A DNA stretch of 64,000 nt from a bacterium (GTDB taxonomy: Bacteria; Electryoneota; RPQS01): NCBI GenBank assembly GCA_016703065.1, contig JADJCU010000001.1, positions 62,001 to 126,000 on the forward strand. Reading direction: 5' to 3'. A model generated the notes under the pieces. It was not told where the DNA came from and ran no database searches. It was given only the letters and a program-made list of their open reading frames with translations. The translations under genes were made by a program, and so were the position numbers. This document shows, one piece after another, positions 27,604 through 37,203 of the stretch (its first letter is position 1; every line of letters starts with the position of its first letter).

Positions 27604-30600
27604 ATGAATTGGTCATTGTTCTGCGCACTTCTGGTCAGCGCGACTGCATGGGCTCTGCACAGCGGGAACCCGATACTCTCGACAACAGCTCTGTTTGCCA
27701 ACAGTTCTTCAAACGTTTCAATGGCTCCGGCTGATTCGCTGAAGATGCGCTTGATTGATCTTCAGATGCAGATGAAGCTGATCGCTGAGCAGGGCGGCGA
27801 TGCATCTACACTCAGAGCGGAGATTGAGCGGCTTTCACAACAGAACCGACCGGCTCAGACTCCGCTCGATGACGGAGCCGACAACTGCCCGGTGGTCGTG
27901 ATCACCGGCGTGCCATTTCAGGATACAGGCACAACCATTGGAAAAACGGACGACCACACGCCAGCCTGCGGGGCCAGCAGCGCCCCGGATGTTGTCTATG
28001 ACTATATGCCCGCCGTGTCAGGCGATGTCACGGTGTCACTATGCGGCAGCAGTTTCGACACGGTACTTGAGATAATGCAGGGACCTTGCCCCGGCTTCAC
28101 TTGGGTTGCCTGCAACGACGACTTCACGCCCTGCGGTATTCAATCGCAGTTGGTGGTCTATATGGTTGCAGGTGAGCACTACACGATCTGGGTGGACGGC
28201 TATCAAACGAACGCAGGAGCTTATGCCATCACGATTGACGGCCCGCAGTTGCAGGGTGAAACGTGTGCCAATCCACTGCCGCTCTCTATTCCGGGCTCGG
28301 CCTATGGGAATAGCTGCAACTACTCTGATAACTACGAGTATCAATGCCCGTGGGGAAGCGCTGCCGATGATGTTGTATACTCGTTCTATGCCGCGCAAGA
28401 CATGACAGTCAGTTTCTCACTCTGTCATTCAGCCTACGACACGAAGCTCTTCATCACGGAGAATAACTGCTCGTCCGTTCCAATTGCATGCAGTGACGAT
28501 GCCCCTGATTGCCCGTGCGCCGCCGGACCCTACCGCTCCTATATCGAATGCCTGTCGTTGATCGCCGGAAACATCTACTACCTTTTCGTCGACGGATATA
28601 GCAGCCAATGCGGACCTTATCAGCTCGATGCGTTCACGTGTGCTCCTTGTGATATCGGGCTACAGCCCGCCGATATCGTGGAAGCAGCCGAAGATTGCAG
28701 CAACCCAAACCATCTTTACGACGATCCCGACGGTGGATGCAACAGTTCACCGCACCATTTCAGCTCAGTGCAAGATGGCCAGACGGTTTTCGGAAAGATG
28801 TTTACCTACGAAAGTCTCTACGGAACCGCACGCGACAGCGACTGGTTCCTTTTCACGTTAAGCGACCTCGATACCGTCGAGCTGACCTGCTTCGGCGCAG
28901 AGTGTCCCTTAACCATAGGCATCGTGGATACAAATCAATGTACGGAATTCATCTACGCGTTTGATTATTCCATGTGTTCAGAAACACAGCGTCTCGTGAC
29001 ACCGTGTCTCGACAGTGGAACATACGCTCTTGTGGTTACTATTCCCGATTTCGCTCCCGCGGTTCCGGTGCCGCGTGACTACCGTGTCGGAATTGCGTGG
29101 GGCTCCTGCTTTCCTGAAAATGACGACTGTGCAAATGCTGCTCTCTTGACTGTGAATTCACCTTCACCTTACTGCGCGAGCAATGTCGGGGCCACGACTG
29201 ATTGTCTCGGTGGCTATCCGCCGCATGACCCTGAGGTGTGGTTCACTTTCGTGTTAACTGAATGCATGCACGTTGGACTCGAATTCTGCGGATCATACAC
29301 CCCCGAGATTGATAATCTTGAGCTGTATTCTGCTTCCTGCTGCGGAAGCTGGAACAGTATTTTCAATTGGAATGTTAGCAACTGCGAGGATGGCTCGCCC
29401 ACTTGGTACTACTTCTTGAATCCCGGTCAGTATTGGTTCCCCGTTCGTCTTAACCCTCCCCGTTCGTTCTGTGTTCGTGTTGCGGGCACAGCTGGACAAC
29501 CGCTGAATGACCAGTGTGGGAACGCGCAATACATATCAGGAGTCGGAGGGTTCGTCAGCGGCTCAACGCTGTGTGCGACGGTGGATACTGCACCTGCTTG
29601 CGACTTTCCAATAACCGCTCCCGGAGTCTGGTATCGGATCCCCGGCAACGGGAATACGATTCGCGCGACCACTTGCCACTCAAGTACACGCTTTGACACG
29701 CGGCTCACTGTCTACACGTGCGACTGCAATAGCCTCACGTGCGTCGCCTCAAATGACGACTTCGGCTGCATCGACTTTGCAACGGCCTCCCAGGTGACTT
29801 GGTGTTCTGTCGCCGGAGAAGAGTATTTGATTCTGGTTCACGGGTTCAATAGCGCAAGCGGTTCCTATGTTCTGTTCTTTCAGGATGTCCCCGAAACCCC
29901 TTGTGAACAACCGGCCTGCTGTGCGGACTATGTGCTCTACGCCGACCCCGGATTCGGAAACGGTATTAATGGCACAACCGCCGGAGCAGCAGACGACTGC
30001 GACTACCAGACTGGCGAAGACGTCACGATTCGGGTACTGATTCCGGAACAGGGTTGGTGGAAGTTCTCGCTTTGCAACTCTGATACTCCGGTCTGGCTCT
30101 ACTTGAGCGGCTCGTGCTGTGGCAGCGAATATACACTCGGCGGTGAATGGTGTCCGTCGCCGGAAACGCCGGCAGAAGTATGCGCCTTTTTGTCCGCAGA
30201 TCAGATTTACGCGATTGTCGAAGGAGTAGACGGTGGCGGTGATTACGTCCTTTCCGTGAACCTTGCGTCCCCGCCGGCCGGACCAGAGAACTTGGTCGCG
30301 AGCGATAACTTGTGCACAGGCGTCCTCATCACTTGGGATGATACCATAGATGAATACGGCTACAATGTGCGGCGCGACGGGCAGGTAATCAACACGGCAC
30401 CAGTCGATGACTTAAGTTTCTTCGATACCAGCGCGCCTGCGGGACCGCATTTGTACTCTGTCGAAGCCTTCAACTCATGTGGCCCGGGTGGTCTCTCCAA
30501 TTCAGATTGGGGAACGCGGTTGGCCGAGCCATCAGACGTGACCGACTTAGTTGCGCAACTCTGGAATGCGGACGGCGACGCCGTGCCCAACGACATTCAA

Positions 30601-30807
30601 CTGACGTGGACTGCGGACTCTGCGGCGAACGCCACGTACTCAGTGCATTCGAGTCTGACATCTGCTTCGTATCCGGGACCGAGTTGGATCACCAATGCAA
30701 CAGACCTTATGCCCGTGTTCGGCGTCGGCGCGATGCATTTCGTACACGACGATGCAATAGTGTCGGGCGAGCAGCGCTTCTATGTCGTCACCTCGATGTG
30801 TCCGTGA
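27604..30807 (+). CDS. Large Cys-rich exported protein of PPC-like repeats
   Basis: 1067 residues. A good ribosome site (GAGGAG, 8 nt before ATG) sets the start. A signal peptide is followed by a short coiled coil (about 45-85, 'MRLIDLQMQMKLIAEQ') and then about six modules resembling pre-peptidase C-terminal (PPC) domains: 'VVYDYMP..GDVTVSLCGSSFDTVLEI', 'ACNDDF..CG', 'YTIWVDGY...AYAITI'. Each holds paired cysteines, so disulfides and a life outside the cytoplasm are likely. Two fn3-like modules close the protein ('GYNVRRDGQVI'; 'ATYSVHSS' ... 'RFYVVTSMCP'). It is a paralogue of 58226-61225, sharing a 'G.DNC' junction before the first module. No catalytic domain is seen; surface structure or binding is the likely role. 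Confidence 0.8.
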   Translation: MNWSLFCALLVSATAWALHSGNPILSTTALFANSSSNVSMAPADSLKMRLIDLQMQMKLIAEQGGDASTLRAEIERLSQQNRPAQTPLDDGADNCPVVVITGVPFQDTGTTIGKTDDHTPACGASSAPDVVYDYMPAVSGDVTVSLCGSSFDTVLEIMQGPCPGFTWVACNDDFTPCGIQSQLVVYMVAGEHYTIWVDGYQTNAGAYAITIDGPQLQGETCANPLPLSIPGSAYGNSCNYSDNYEYQCPWGSAADDVVYSFYAAQDMTVSFSLCHSAYDTKLFITENNCSSVPIACSDDAPDCPCAAGPYRSYIECLSLIAGNIYYLFVDGYSSQCGPYQLDAFTCAPCDIGLQPADIVEAAEDCSNPNHLYDDPDGGCNSSPHHFSSVQDGQTVFGKMFTYESLYGTARDSDWFLFTLSDLDTVELTCFGAECPLTIGIVDTNQCTEFIYAFDYSMCSETQRLVTPCLDSGTYALVVTIPDFAPAVPVPRDYRVGIAWGSCFPENDDCANAALLTVNSPSPYCASNVGATTDCLGGYPPHDPEVWFTFVLTECMHVGLEFCGSYTPEIDNLELYSASCCGSWNSIFNWNVSNCEDGSPTWYYFLNPGQYWFPVRLNPPRSFCVRVAGTAGQPLNDQCGNAQYISGVGGFVSGSTLCATVDTAPACDFPITAPGVWYRIPGNGNTIRATTCHSSTRFDTRLTVYTCDCNSLTCVASNDDFGCIDFATASQVTWCSVAGEEYLILVHGFNSASGSYVLFFQDVPETPCEQPACCADYVLYADPGFGNGINGTTAGAADDCDYQTGEDVTIRVLIPEQGWWKFSLCNSDTPVWLYLSGSCCGSEYTLGGEWCPSPETPAEVCAFLSADQIYAIVEGVDGGGDYVLSVNLASPPAGPENLVASDNLCTGVLITWDDTIDEYGYNVRRDGQVINTAPVDDLSFFDTSAPAGPHLYSVEAFNSCGPGGLSNSDWGTRLAEPSDVTDLVAQLWNADGDAVPNDIQLTWTADSAANATYSVHSSLTSASYPGPSWITNATDLMPVFGVGAMHFVHDDAIVSGEQRFYVVTSMCP

Positions 30808-30840
30808 CCCTGCTCAGCGAACCCATTCGACTTAACGCAA

Positions 30841-30868
30841 GGCCAGCAATTTCATATAATTGCTGGCC
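30841..30868 (+). terminator. Terminator after the Cys-rich exported protein gene
   Basis: Perfect 11-bp stem GGCCAGCAATT / AATTGCTGGCC with a 6-nt loop, then CTGTTTTC. It starts 33 nt after the stop. Confidence 0.8.
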
Positions 30869-30904
30869 CTGTTTTCATGGCATCGTTGAACCGTGGGGGT
30901 GGCT

Positions 30905-30931
30905 TTGAAAAGTCCGTAGGAATGGTATATT
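30905..30931 (+). promoter_or_regulatory. Promoter for the membrane glycosyltransferase-like gene
   Basis: TTGAAA and TATATT with a 15-bp spacer (16 if TTTGAA is read), about 63 bp before ATG 30994. Confidence 0.45.
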
Positions 30932-30993
30932 AACTTCCAAGTGTCCGTTTGCAACGGCCGAGTAGGCGAAACGCTCCTTCCATTTATCTCGCT

Positions 30994-32587
30994 ATGAACC
31001 GATACTTCTCTAACCGAACGCTTGCGCTGGGGTTGTCCGCGGCAGCTCTCTTTTTCGCTGCGGTTAGGATACTCCTGTTTGTTCGATACCCGTTGCAGAT
31101 TAATCACGACTGCGCCCTTCTGCTCCAGCAGGCCCAGCTCATGGTGGACGGCTGGACGCCTTATGTTGACTTCATCGAGATCAATCCGCCGCTGATTCTT
31201 TACATGAAAGCGCTGCCTATCTGGGTTGCGCGACTCTTGTCGATTAACGTAATCACGGCTTTCCACCTTTGCGTCCTGCTGCTCGCATTCTGGTCTACAC
31301 TAAGTATTCGCGATTCGCTCAAAGTCCTGACGAGTGCCGAGCATTCTCTTGCTCCACTCGCGATCCCCGCAGCCTATCTGGCGTTTGTCACATTCTTTAT
31401 TGGAATCGAGTTTGGCCAGCGGGAACACATTTTTGCGCTGCTGTTTCTTCCGTTTCTCTTCGCGCGTATGCTCAACTGGGAAGGCCGTGCGTTGACTGTT
31501 CGGCGCGGAATCGTCCTGGGAATCGCCGCCGCGCTCGGCGTATGCCTCAAACCGGCGTTCCTGGTGATTGCGGTATTACCGGAACTCTATTGGTTCATTG
31601 TCAAGCGCAACTATCGACCGCTGCTTGACCCGGCCTTCATTGCTTTTGCGCTCACCGGGCTCGCCTATGCCGCGCATTTCTTCCTCTTGCCTGCTGCGAT
31701 GTATGCGGCCTACTTCGACCGCTGGATGCCGGAAATGCTCAGGCACTACAGAGCCTACGAGCGCGGATTCTCAGACATTGTGCTCCAGCGACATTTCATC
31801 GTCCCGTTATTCATAGCGATTGCCGGCTTCGGCGCATCATTCGCGCTCGACACGAACCCGGCGCGCCGGGTCCGCGCATTGGTCTATGCTGCGGTCGGGG
31901 CGGCGTTCGTCTATTATGTCCAGAGCAAAGGCTGGAAATACCATGCACTTCCCCTCACAACGATAGCCGCATTGATTGTCGCCGCGATTGCGTCGTGGGC
32001 AAACGACAGTGCGCAAGAGCGCGCCGGGCGGACCGTAGCGTCCAGCCAATTCGCACTGTTTGCACGCGTGGCGATGGCCGCCCTTCTCGTCTTCTTTGCT
32101 TTGAGTGGATATCGTATCTCCTCTAAACGCCATGCTCGATAAAAAGAGCACACCGGATAGACTATATTGCGCCATAGACAGTCTGACCGCTCCGGGCGAC
32201 ACCGTCCAGTTTATCACCACGAGCGTCCTGCCTGCCTATCCGCTGCTCGTTCAGCTTGACTTGAAACCGGCCTCTCGTTATTTGACTTGCTTCCCGATTG
32301 CCTTTTCTTACGACGGAGTTTCATTGGGCACAAATGAAACGTTCCCGTACAACTCTGTACGGGAACGATCTCCTGTGGAGGCCGACTTCCTGCGTGAACT
32401 ATTTGAAGACCTGCGAACGCGCCGACCTAAGGTCATTGCTGTCGCAGATCGAATTCACACGCAGGCCTGCCCGGCGGACTTCTATATTCAGGACTACGTG
32501 ACCCAACTCCCGGAGTTCGCCTACATTGCCGAAAACTACACGCAACTCGGCGAATTCAATTCCTATCAACTCTACGTCCGCAACTGA
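30994..32587 (+). CDS. Polytopic membrane glycosyltransferase-like protein (frameshifted)
   Basis: About 530 residues after correction. The first 370 residues carry about ten hydrophobic segments and an early acidic motif 'INHDCALLLQQAQLMVDGWTPYVDFIEINPP', reminiscent of GT39/GT83-type (ArnT/PMT-like) transferases that use lipid-linked sugars; the family is inferred. The first frame ends at 32142 in a basic, unrelated tail (SGYRISSKRHAR). A second frame carries a soluble C-terminal part ('DIVSPLNAMLDKKSTPDRLYCAI' to 'FNSYQLYVRN', stop 32587). Joining needs one base removed (or two added) near 32104-32107. It ends 13 bp from the convergent hybrid-kinase gene. Confidence 0.6.
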
Positions 32588-32600
32588 GCCTTTCCGCCGC

Positions 32601-34153
32601 CTATGCGACCGCAGTCGAGTGCTGCAGTGCCTTCCTCACAATCCTCGAGAAGTCCTTCAGTATGATCGGCTTCATGCCGAAGGCATTGAAGCCGTAATCG
32701 CCGAAATTCTTAGCAGTCACCGTATCACTGAAACCGGTAAGTAATATTGCAGGAATGTCCGGCCGGAGTTCGCGGCAGGCCGTCAAAAGCTCATCACCCG
32801 TCATCTGCGGCATGGTTTGATCGGTGATCAACAGATCGAATTTGCCCGGTTCGGCCTTCAAGTGCTCCAATGCGTCCAGCGGGCTCTCGCATATCGTCAC
32901 AGAGTAGCCAAGATGTTCAAGAATCTGCTTGCCCATCAAGATATTCGGTCGCTCGTCATCGACGAATAGAACGTGTTCCGTGCCCGAGAGCGGAGGCGCG
33001 TCCACGACCTGTTCCGTCTGTTTTGCCTGATCCGAGCAGGGCAAATAGATTTGGAATGTCGTGCCGTTACCCGGTTCACTGTAGACTGAAATCCCGCCGC
33101 CGTGCGCTGTGACGATTCCGTGCACGACAGACAGACCCAAGCCAGTCCCTTCGCCCGCGTCCTTGGTCGTATAAAACGGCTCGAAGATGCGCTCCACCGT
33201 TGCCTTGTCCATGCCGTGGCCCGTGTCGGACACGGTCAATCGAGCATATCGCCCTTCCGCCAAATTGACGTGCAGGCAAGAGAATTTTGAATCTGCTTCA
33301 ATCATCGACAACTTAACTTCCAACGTGCCGCCGCGCGCGCGCATGGCGTGAAAGGCGTTCGTCGCCAGATTAACAAGCACTTGATGAATCTGAGTCGGAT
33401 CACACTCCACGAGGTCGCACTTGCCGTCGATATCCTCGACTATTGTCACGGTAGACGGAATTGCCGCGCGCATTAACTTCATCACTTCTTTGACGATGAT
33501 CTGCAGGTGGAACGGCTGGCGCTCCTGATCGCCCTGGCGACTAAATGTGAGAATCTGCTTCACCAGGTCCTTGGCGCGCAACGCTGCCTGTATGATCATC
33601 TCAAGATGCCCGCGCAGGTTGCCGTGCAGGTCCTTTTCCATGCGCGCGATCTCGGCATAGCCAAGTATCGGGGTCAGGATGTTGTTGAAGTCGTGCGCCA
33701 CCCCCCTGCGAGGGTGCCGATCGTCTCCAGCTTCTGAGACCTTCGCAACTGCACCTCAAGTTTCTCCCGCGCTTGCTCTGCTCGCTTCTTCTCCGTGATA
33801 TCGCGCACGACCGATAGCGTGCCGACGATATTCCCATCCACATCAGGATACGGTCCCGCACTGATTTCAACCCAGAACACCGTTCCATCCTTCCGCATCA
33901 GCTGCGTCTCGTAGCGGTCCGCTATTCCCTCCAGCCTATCCAAGGTCTTCCTACCCAGCGCCTCTTGCACGTGCTCCGTGCCTAACGATGCCGCAGGCCG
34001 GCCAAAGAGATCGCCCGGCTCGAAGCCCGTCATCTCAGCCAGCGCGCGGTTCACGTAAGTGCATACATCCGTTCGGTCAGTGATGATTATGCCTTCCGTC
34101 AGAGCTTCATGTCCGCTCCGCGACAAGCAGTTCGAGCTGTTCCTGGTGCTCAC
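32601..34153 (-). CDS. PAS-histidine kinase-receiver hybrid sensor (one-base frameshift)
   Basis: 517 residues after correction from the GTG at 34153. Order: PAS ('GIIITDRTDVCTYVNRALAEMTGFEPGDLFGRP'-type core plus PAC 'VEISAGPYPDVDGNIVGTLSVVRDIT'), HisKA with 'AHDFNNILTP', HATPase ('GTGLGLSVVHGIVTAHGG') and a C-terminal receiver ('VLFVDDE', 'LLITDQTMPQMTG', 'ILLTG'). The frame breaks at the G run near 33707: six G read as 'LAGGWR', seven would give 'LAGGVAHDFNN'. It overlaps the upstream receiver gene by 47 nt. The receiver frame and the kinase frame are the same, so a single REC-PAS-HK-REC protein of about 653 residues is also possible if there is a second indel near 34108. The first 33 residues of this reading are therefore doubtful. 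Confidence 0.75.
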
Positions 34154-34562
34154 GGTTTTCCTTGATCAGGCGCGCCCGCTCCAGTGCCTTGTTGATCGCC
34201 AACTCCAAAGCGCCCATATCCTGAATCGGCTTCAGAATGTAGTCCCATGCGCCGAGTCGAACGGCTTCGATCGCGTCGCCGAGAACTCCAGTTCCGGAGA
34301 CGATAATGATCGGGATATCCTTCGTGCGCTTCCGGATTTCCGCCAGCACGGTTAACCCGTCCACTTCCGGCATTCTAAGATCGCATAGCACAAGGTCCGG
34401 CGACTGCTCGAGAAAGACCTGCACTCCAACCCGCCCATTCTCGGCTTCCATTACTTCAAATCCAGAATCTTCAAGATACACGCGGATCGAGCGGCGGACT
34501 GCTCGCTCGTCGTCTATTGTTAGAATCTTGATTACCGAGCTGTTCACATTAGCTGCTGACAT
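34107..34562 (-). CDS. Receiver-domain protein (possibly the N-terminus of the hybrid kinase)
   Basis: 151 residues: a CheY-like receiver ('ILTIDDERAVRRSIRVYL', phosphoacceptor Asp in 'LVLCDLRMPEVDG', 'IIIVSGTG', 'LKPI') followed by a coiled-coil stretch ('NREHQEQLELLVAERT'). It has no DNA-binding domain. Such a receiver plus coiled coil normally leads into a PAS domain, and that PAS lies immediately downstream in another frame. Either these are two coupled genes or one gene split by an indel. Start overlaps the stop of the CHASE8-like kinase gene by 14 nt. Confidence 0.75.
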   Translation of the reverse strand: MSAANVNSSVIKILTIDDERAVRRSIRVYLEDSGFEVMEAENGRVGVQVFLEQSPDLVLCDLRMPEVDGLTVLAEIRKRTKDIPIIIVSGTGVLGDAIEAVRLGAWDYILKPIQDMGALELAINKALERARLIKENREHQEQLELLVAERT

Positions 34563-36615
34563 TGTCGGACCTCTGATCCGTTCCTGTGGGGAATGTTGTA
34601 GTGTTGTTCGCGTTTGGTTCCGCTTCCGGATTCGCCCGGGCGGTCGTCGGTTCGTTATCCGTCAAAGGCAACCGTATCGTGAACCGAGTGCCTTTGCCTT
34701 CCCAGGAGTCTACTTCCAATTGCCCACGGTGATTGTCTGTAATGATGAAGTACGACACGGAGAGCCCAAGGCCAGTACCGGCTCCAACCTCTTTCGTCGT
34801 GAAGAATGGCTCAAATACTCGCCGACGTACGGAATCAGTCATACCGGGACCGTTGTCCTCAACTTCGATGATTGCCCACGAATTATCAGTGCGAGTTCGG
34901 CACGTGATCTTTGGATCGGTGGTTCCGTGTTCGCCCATCGCCTGCGCAGCATTCTTAAGCAGATTCAACAGAACTTGCTCGATCTTGGTCTCGATACATC
35001 GGACTTTATCCATAGAGTCGTCCAACTCAAGCTCCAGGCTGATGTGCCGGAAGTCATATCGCTTCTTCAAGTCATAATCACTGGCCGCCAATTCAATTGA
35101 TCGTCGAATGAGATCGGCGATGTCCGTTGGCTGCATGCTCGATTCAGTTTTGCGGCTGAAGTTTAGCATATTGGTCACAATTGCGGCCGCTCGCTTGCCG
35201 GCGTCGCTGATGTCTTTCAAGAACTCGTTCAGCCCACGCGCCTCAAAATACTCGCAGACCGCCGCTAGGGTCGTCCCCGCGCGTCTTGCGGCCTCTTCAT
35301 TCTGAGCCAAGTCCGGTGACACGCGCCGTTTCAAGTTCTGGGCGCTCCGTAAGATGATTCCAAGCGGATTGTTGATCTCGTGCGCCATGCCCGCCGCCAG
35401 CCCGCCAACGGACATCATCTTCTCCGTCTGTATCATCATCTCCTCCATCCGCACACGATCGGTGCAATCGTCAAGACGAATCACAACGCCGTCAATTCCG
35501 ACCGTATATAACGGGTAGATCATCATGTCGTAGAAGCGGTCGCCTTCGAGCGTCGTCATCGATACCCGCTCACGCTCGTAGCGAGAATTGTAGTTGACCG
35601 CGTTGAGAATGAACGAGCGTCGGTCACTCAACACCGGGAAGACGTCGTGAACTTCGTTGCCGTTGGCAAACTCGCGGCGCACGCCCGTGGCCTTCTCGGC
35701 CTCGTGATTCCATTGTATGACCCGCAAATCACTATCTACGACGACGAGAATGGACGGCATCGCATCAATAATATTCAACAGGAAAGTCCGCATTTGTTCC
35801 GCGTCTCGCTCGGCGCGCTGACGCTCCGATAGCTCGATGCTCAGTTGATTCGCATGCGCTTCCAATTGGTCATGCGCTCGAAGCAGCTCCCCGTCGCGTG
35901 ACTCAATTTCAGTGAGCATTTCGTTGAATCCCGTTACCAGCTCGCCAACCTCGTCGTTGCTGCATTGTGTTCCGCGGACGTTATAGTCCTGAGTATCCCG
36001 CACTTGCCGCGCAATCGCCGCCAGCGCGACGATCGGGCCTGAGACCAGCTTCTGCAGGCGAGAGGCCAGCGTTCCCGCTATCCCCAGCGCAAGCAGCGTG
36101 AACAGCGAACCAAACATCAGGTACTGACGCTGTCGCGAGTAGAGGTCATCCAAAGTACTTCGCAGCCGCACGGCTCCGATCACGCTTCCATCAAGCACGA
36201 CGGGTTCCACGACGATGATATGGTCGCGCCCATACGCGACGTAGGAGGAATCCACGCGAATCCGGCTCATCGATTCCACGGGGCGAGACGCGTTTTCCCT
36301 CGAATATTCCGCGAACCTCCGGCCATTCTTGCGAAAGACCCAAGCATGGCTGACATTGTTCTCCGCCGCCAGCGAACCGAGCGTCTGCTGGGCGTCGCTC
36401 GCATCGTCAAAAGTCAAGGCCGCGCTGGAATGGTAACCGATCATCCGCGCGAGCGTCTGGAGATGCAGTATTCGGGAACGGTGCATCTCGTTGCGGTCAA
36501 AGATGATGAATGCGACATACGATAGGGCCAACGCGAAGGCCGTGACGATCATGATCACGGCGGTCAGCTTGTCGCGAATAGAGAGATTCCGGAATTTCTT
36601 GAGCAGAAGAGCCAT
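34549..36615 (-). CDS. Membrane histidine kinase, CHASE8-HAMP-PAS-HisKA-HATPase
   Basis: 688 residues. TM1 (about 15-38), an extracytoplasmic CHASE8-like sensor ('ARMIGYHSSAALTFDDASDAQQTL'), TM2 (about 165-188), HAMP ('DEVGELVTGFNEML'), coiled coil, PAS with 'ILVVVDSDLRVIQWNHEAEKATG', HisKA with His412 in 'GMAHEINNPLG', and a HATPase with 'EDNGPGM' and 'GTGLGLSVSYFII'. CHASE8 kinases are often found with YfiR-like periplasmic proteins. Here the start codon overlaps the YfiR-like stop (TAATG at 36613-36617), which ties the two together tightly. The likely output is phosphotransfer to the receiver gene that follows. Confidence 0.9.
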   Translation of the reverse strand: MALLLKKFRNLSIRDKLTAVIMIVTAFALALSYVAFIIFDRNEMHRSRILHLQTLARMIGYHSSAALTFDDASDAQQTLGSLAAENNVSHAWVFRKNGRRFAEYSRENASRPVESMSRIRVDSSYVAYGRDHIIVVEPVVLDGSVIGAVRLRSTLDDLYSRQRQYLMFGSLFTLLALGIAGTLASRLQKLVSGPIVALAAIARQVRDTQDYNVRGTQCSNDEVGELVTGFNEMLTEIESRDGELLRAHDQLEAHANQLSIELSERQRAERDAEQMRTFLLNIIDAMPSILVVVDSDLRVIQWNHEAEKATGVRREFANGNEVHDVFPVLSDRRSFILNAVNYNSRYERERVSMTTLEGDRFYDMMIYPLYTVGIDGVVIRLDDCTDRVRMEEMMIQTEKMMSVGGLAAGMAHEINNPLGIILRSAQNLKRRVSPDLAQNEEAARRAGTTLAAVCEYFEARGLNEFLKDISDAGKRAAAIVTNMLNFSRKTESSMQPTDIADLIRRSIELAASDYDLKKRYDFRHISLELELDDSMDKVRCIETKIEQVLLNLLKNAAQAMGEHGTTDPKITCRTRTDNSWAIIEVEDNGPGMTDSVRRRVFEPFFTTKEVGAGTGLGLSVSYFIITDNHRGQLEVDSWEGKGTRFTIRLPLTDNEPTTARANPEAEPNANNTTTFPTGTDQRSDNVSS

Positions 36616-37157
36616 TAAAGGTCGGCGTCCCTGACGATTTCGGCCAGCTTGAGAACGCGCGCGCTTAACCGCACCTGCGCCCGTTCGAGCGCATCAAGAT
36701 TCACGCGCAGCCGGAGCTTCTTTTCGAATGTGAACAACGTCACCGCGAGCTTGGCCTCCTTAGCGACGGCCTCTTCTCCAATTGTCAGACAATTGTTGAT
36801 CTCCGCTCTTCGCACAGCCTCTACTGGATTCTCACACGCTGCGCTGATGTACAGAATGTCGCACGAGTCAATGTTCCTGGCGGCGTCTGCGGTATAACAA
36901 CTTAGGTACATCTCGCCGGAAGCATTTGTCGCACAGAGGGCATGAATGAAGTCAACCGTCAGATCTTTGCCCAGCGCGGCGATCACAAGACTGTCGCCCT
37001 TTGTTTCACCGCCGATTTGCTCGATGAAGCTCGCTAACTTCACGACAAAAACCGCCCGCACTTCGGCTTCGCTAACCTGGCCGAATGCGCCGGGAGGAGA
37101 AAACGCTGCCCACTGCAAGAGCGCTGCAATTCCTATCCTGTAGAGTGCTTTTACCAA
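36615..37157 (-). CDS. YfiR-like (DUF4154) periplasmic protein
   Basis: 180 residues with a signal peptide ending near 'GAFGQ'. 'RAVFVVKLASFIEQIGG', 'LVIAALGKDL', 'CDILYISAACEN', 'NCLTIGEE' and 'LRLRVNLDALERAQVRLSARVLKLAEIV' match the pattern of the YfiR family. In Pseudomonas YfiR is a periplasmic regulator that restrains an inner-membrane partner. Here the partner would be the CHASE8-like kinase, whose start overlaps this stop. A TonB receptor lies 47 bp upstream, so the protein may report on receptor activity or ligand. Confidence 0.82.
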   Translation of the reverse strand: MVKALYRIGIAALLQWAAFSPPGAFGQVSEAEVRAVFVVKLASFIEQIGGETKGDSLVIAALGKDLTVDFIHALCATNASGEMYLSCYTADAARNIDSCDILYISAACENPVEAVRRAEINNCLTIGEEAVAKEAKLAVTLFTFEKKLRLRVNLDALERAQVRLSARVLKLAEIVRDADL

Positions 37158-37203
37158 CGTGGTAAGCCCTGTTTTGGCTGCCGTTTCCGGTTTCTTACCG
37201 AGC

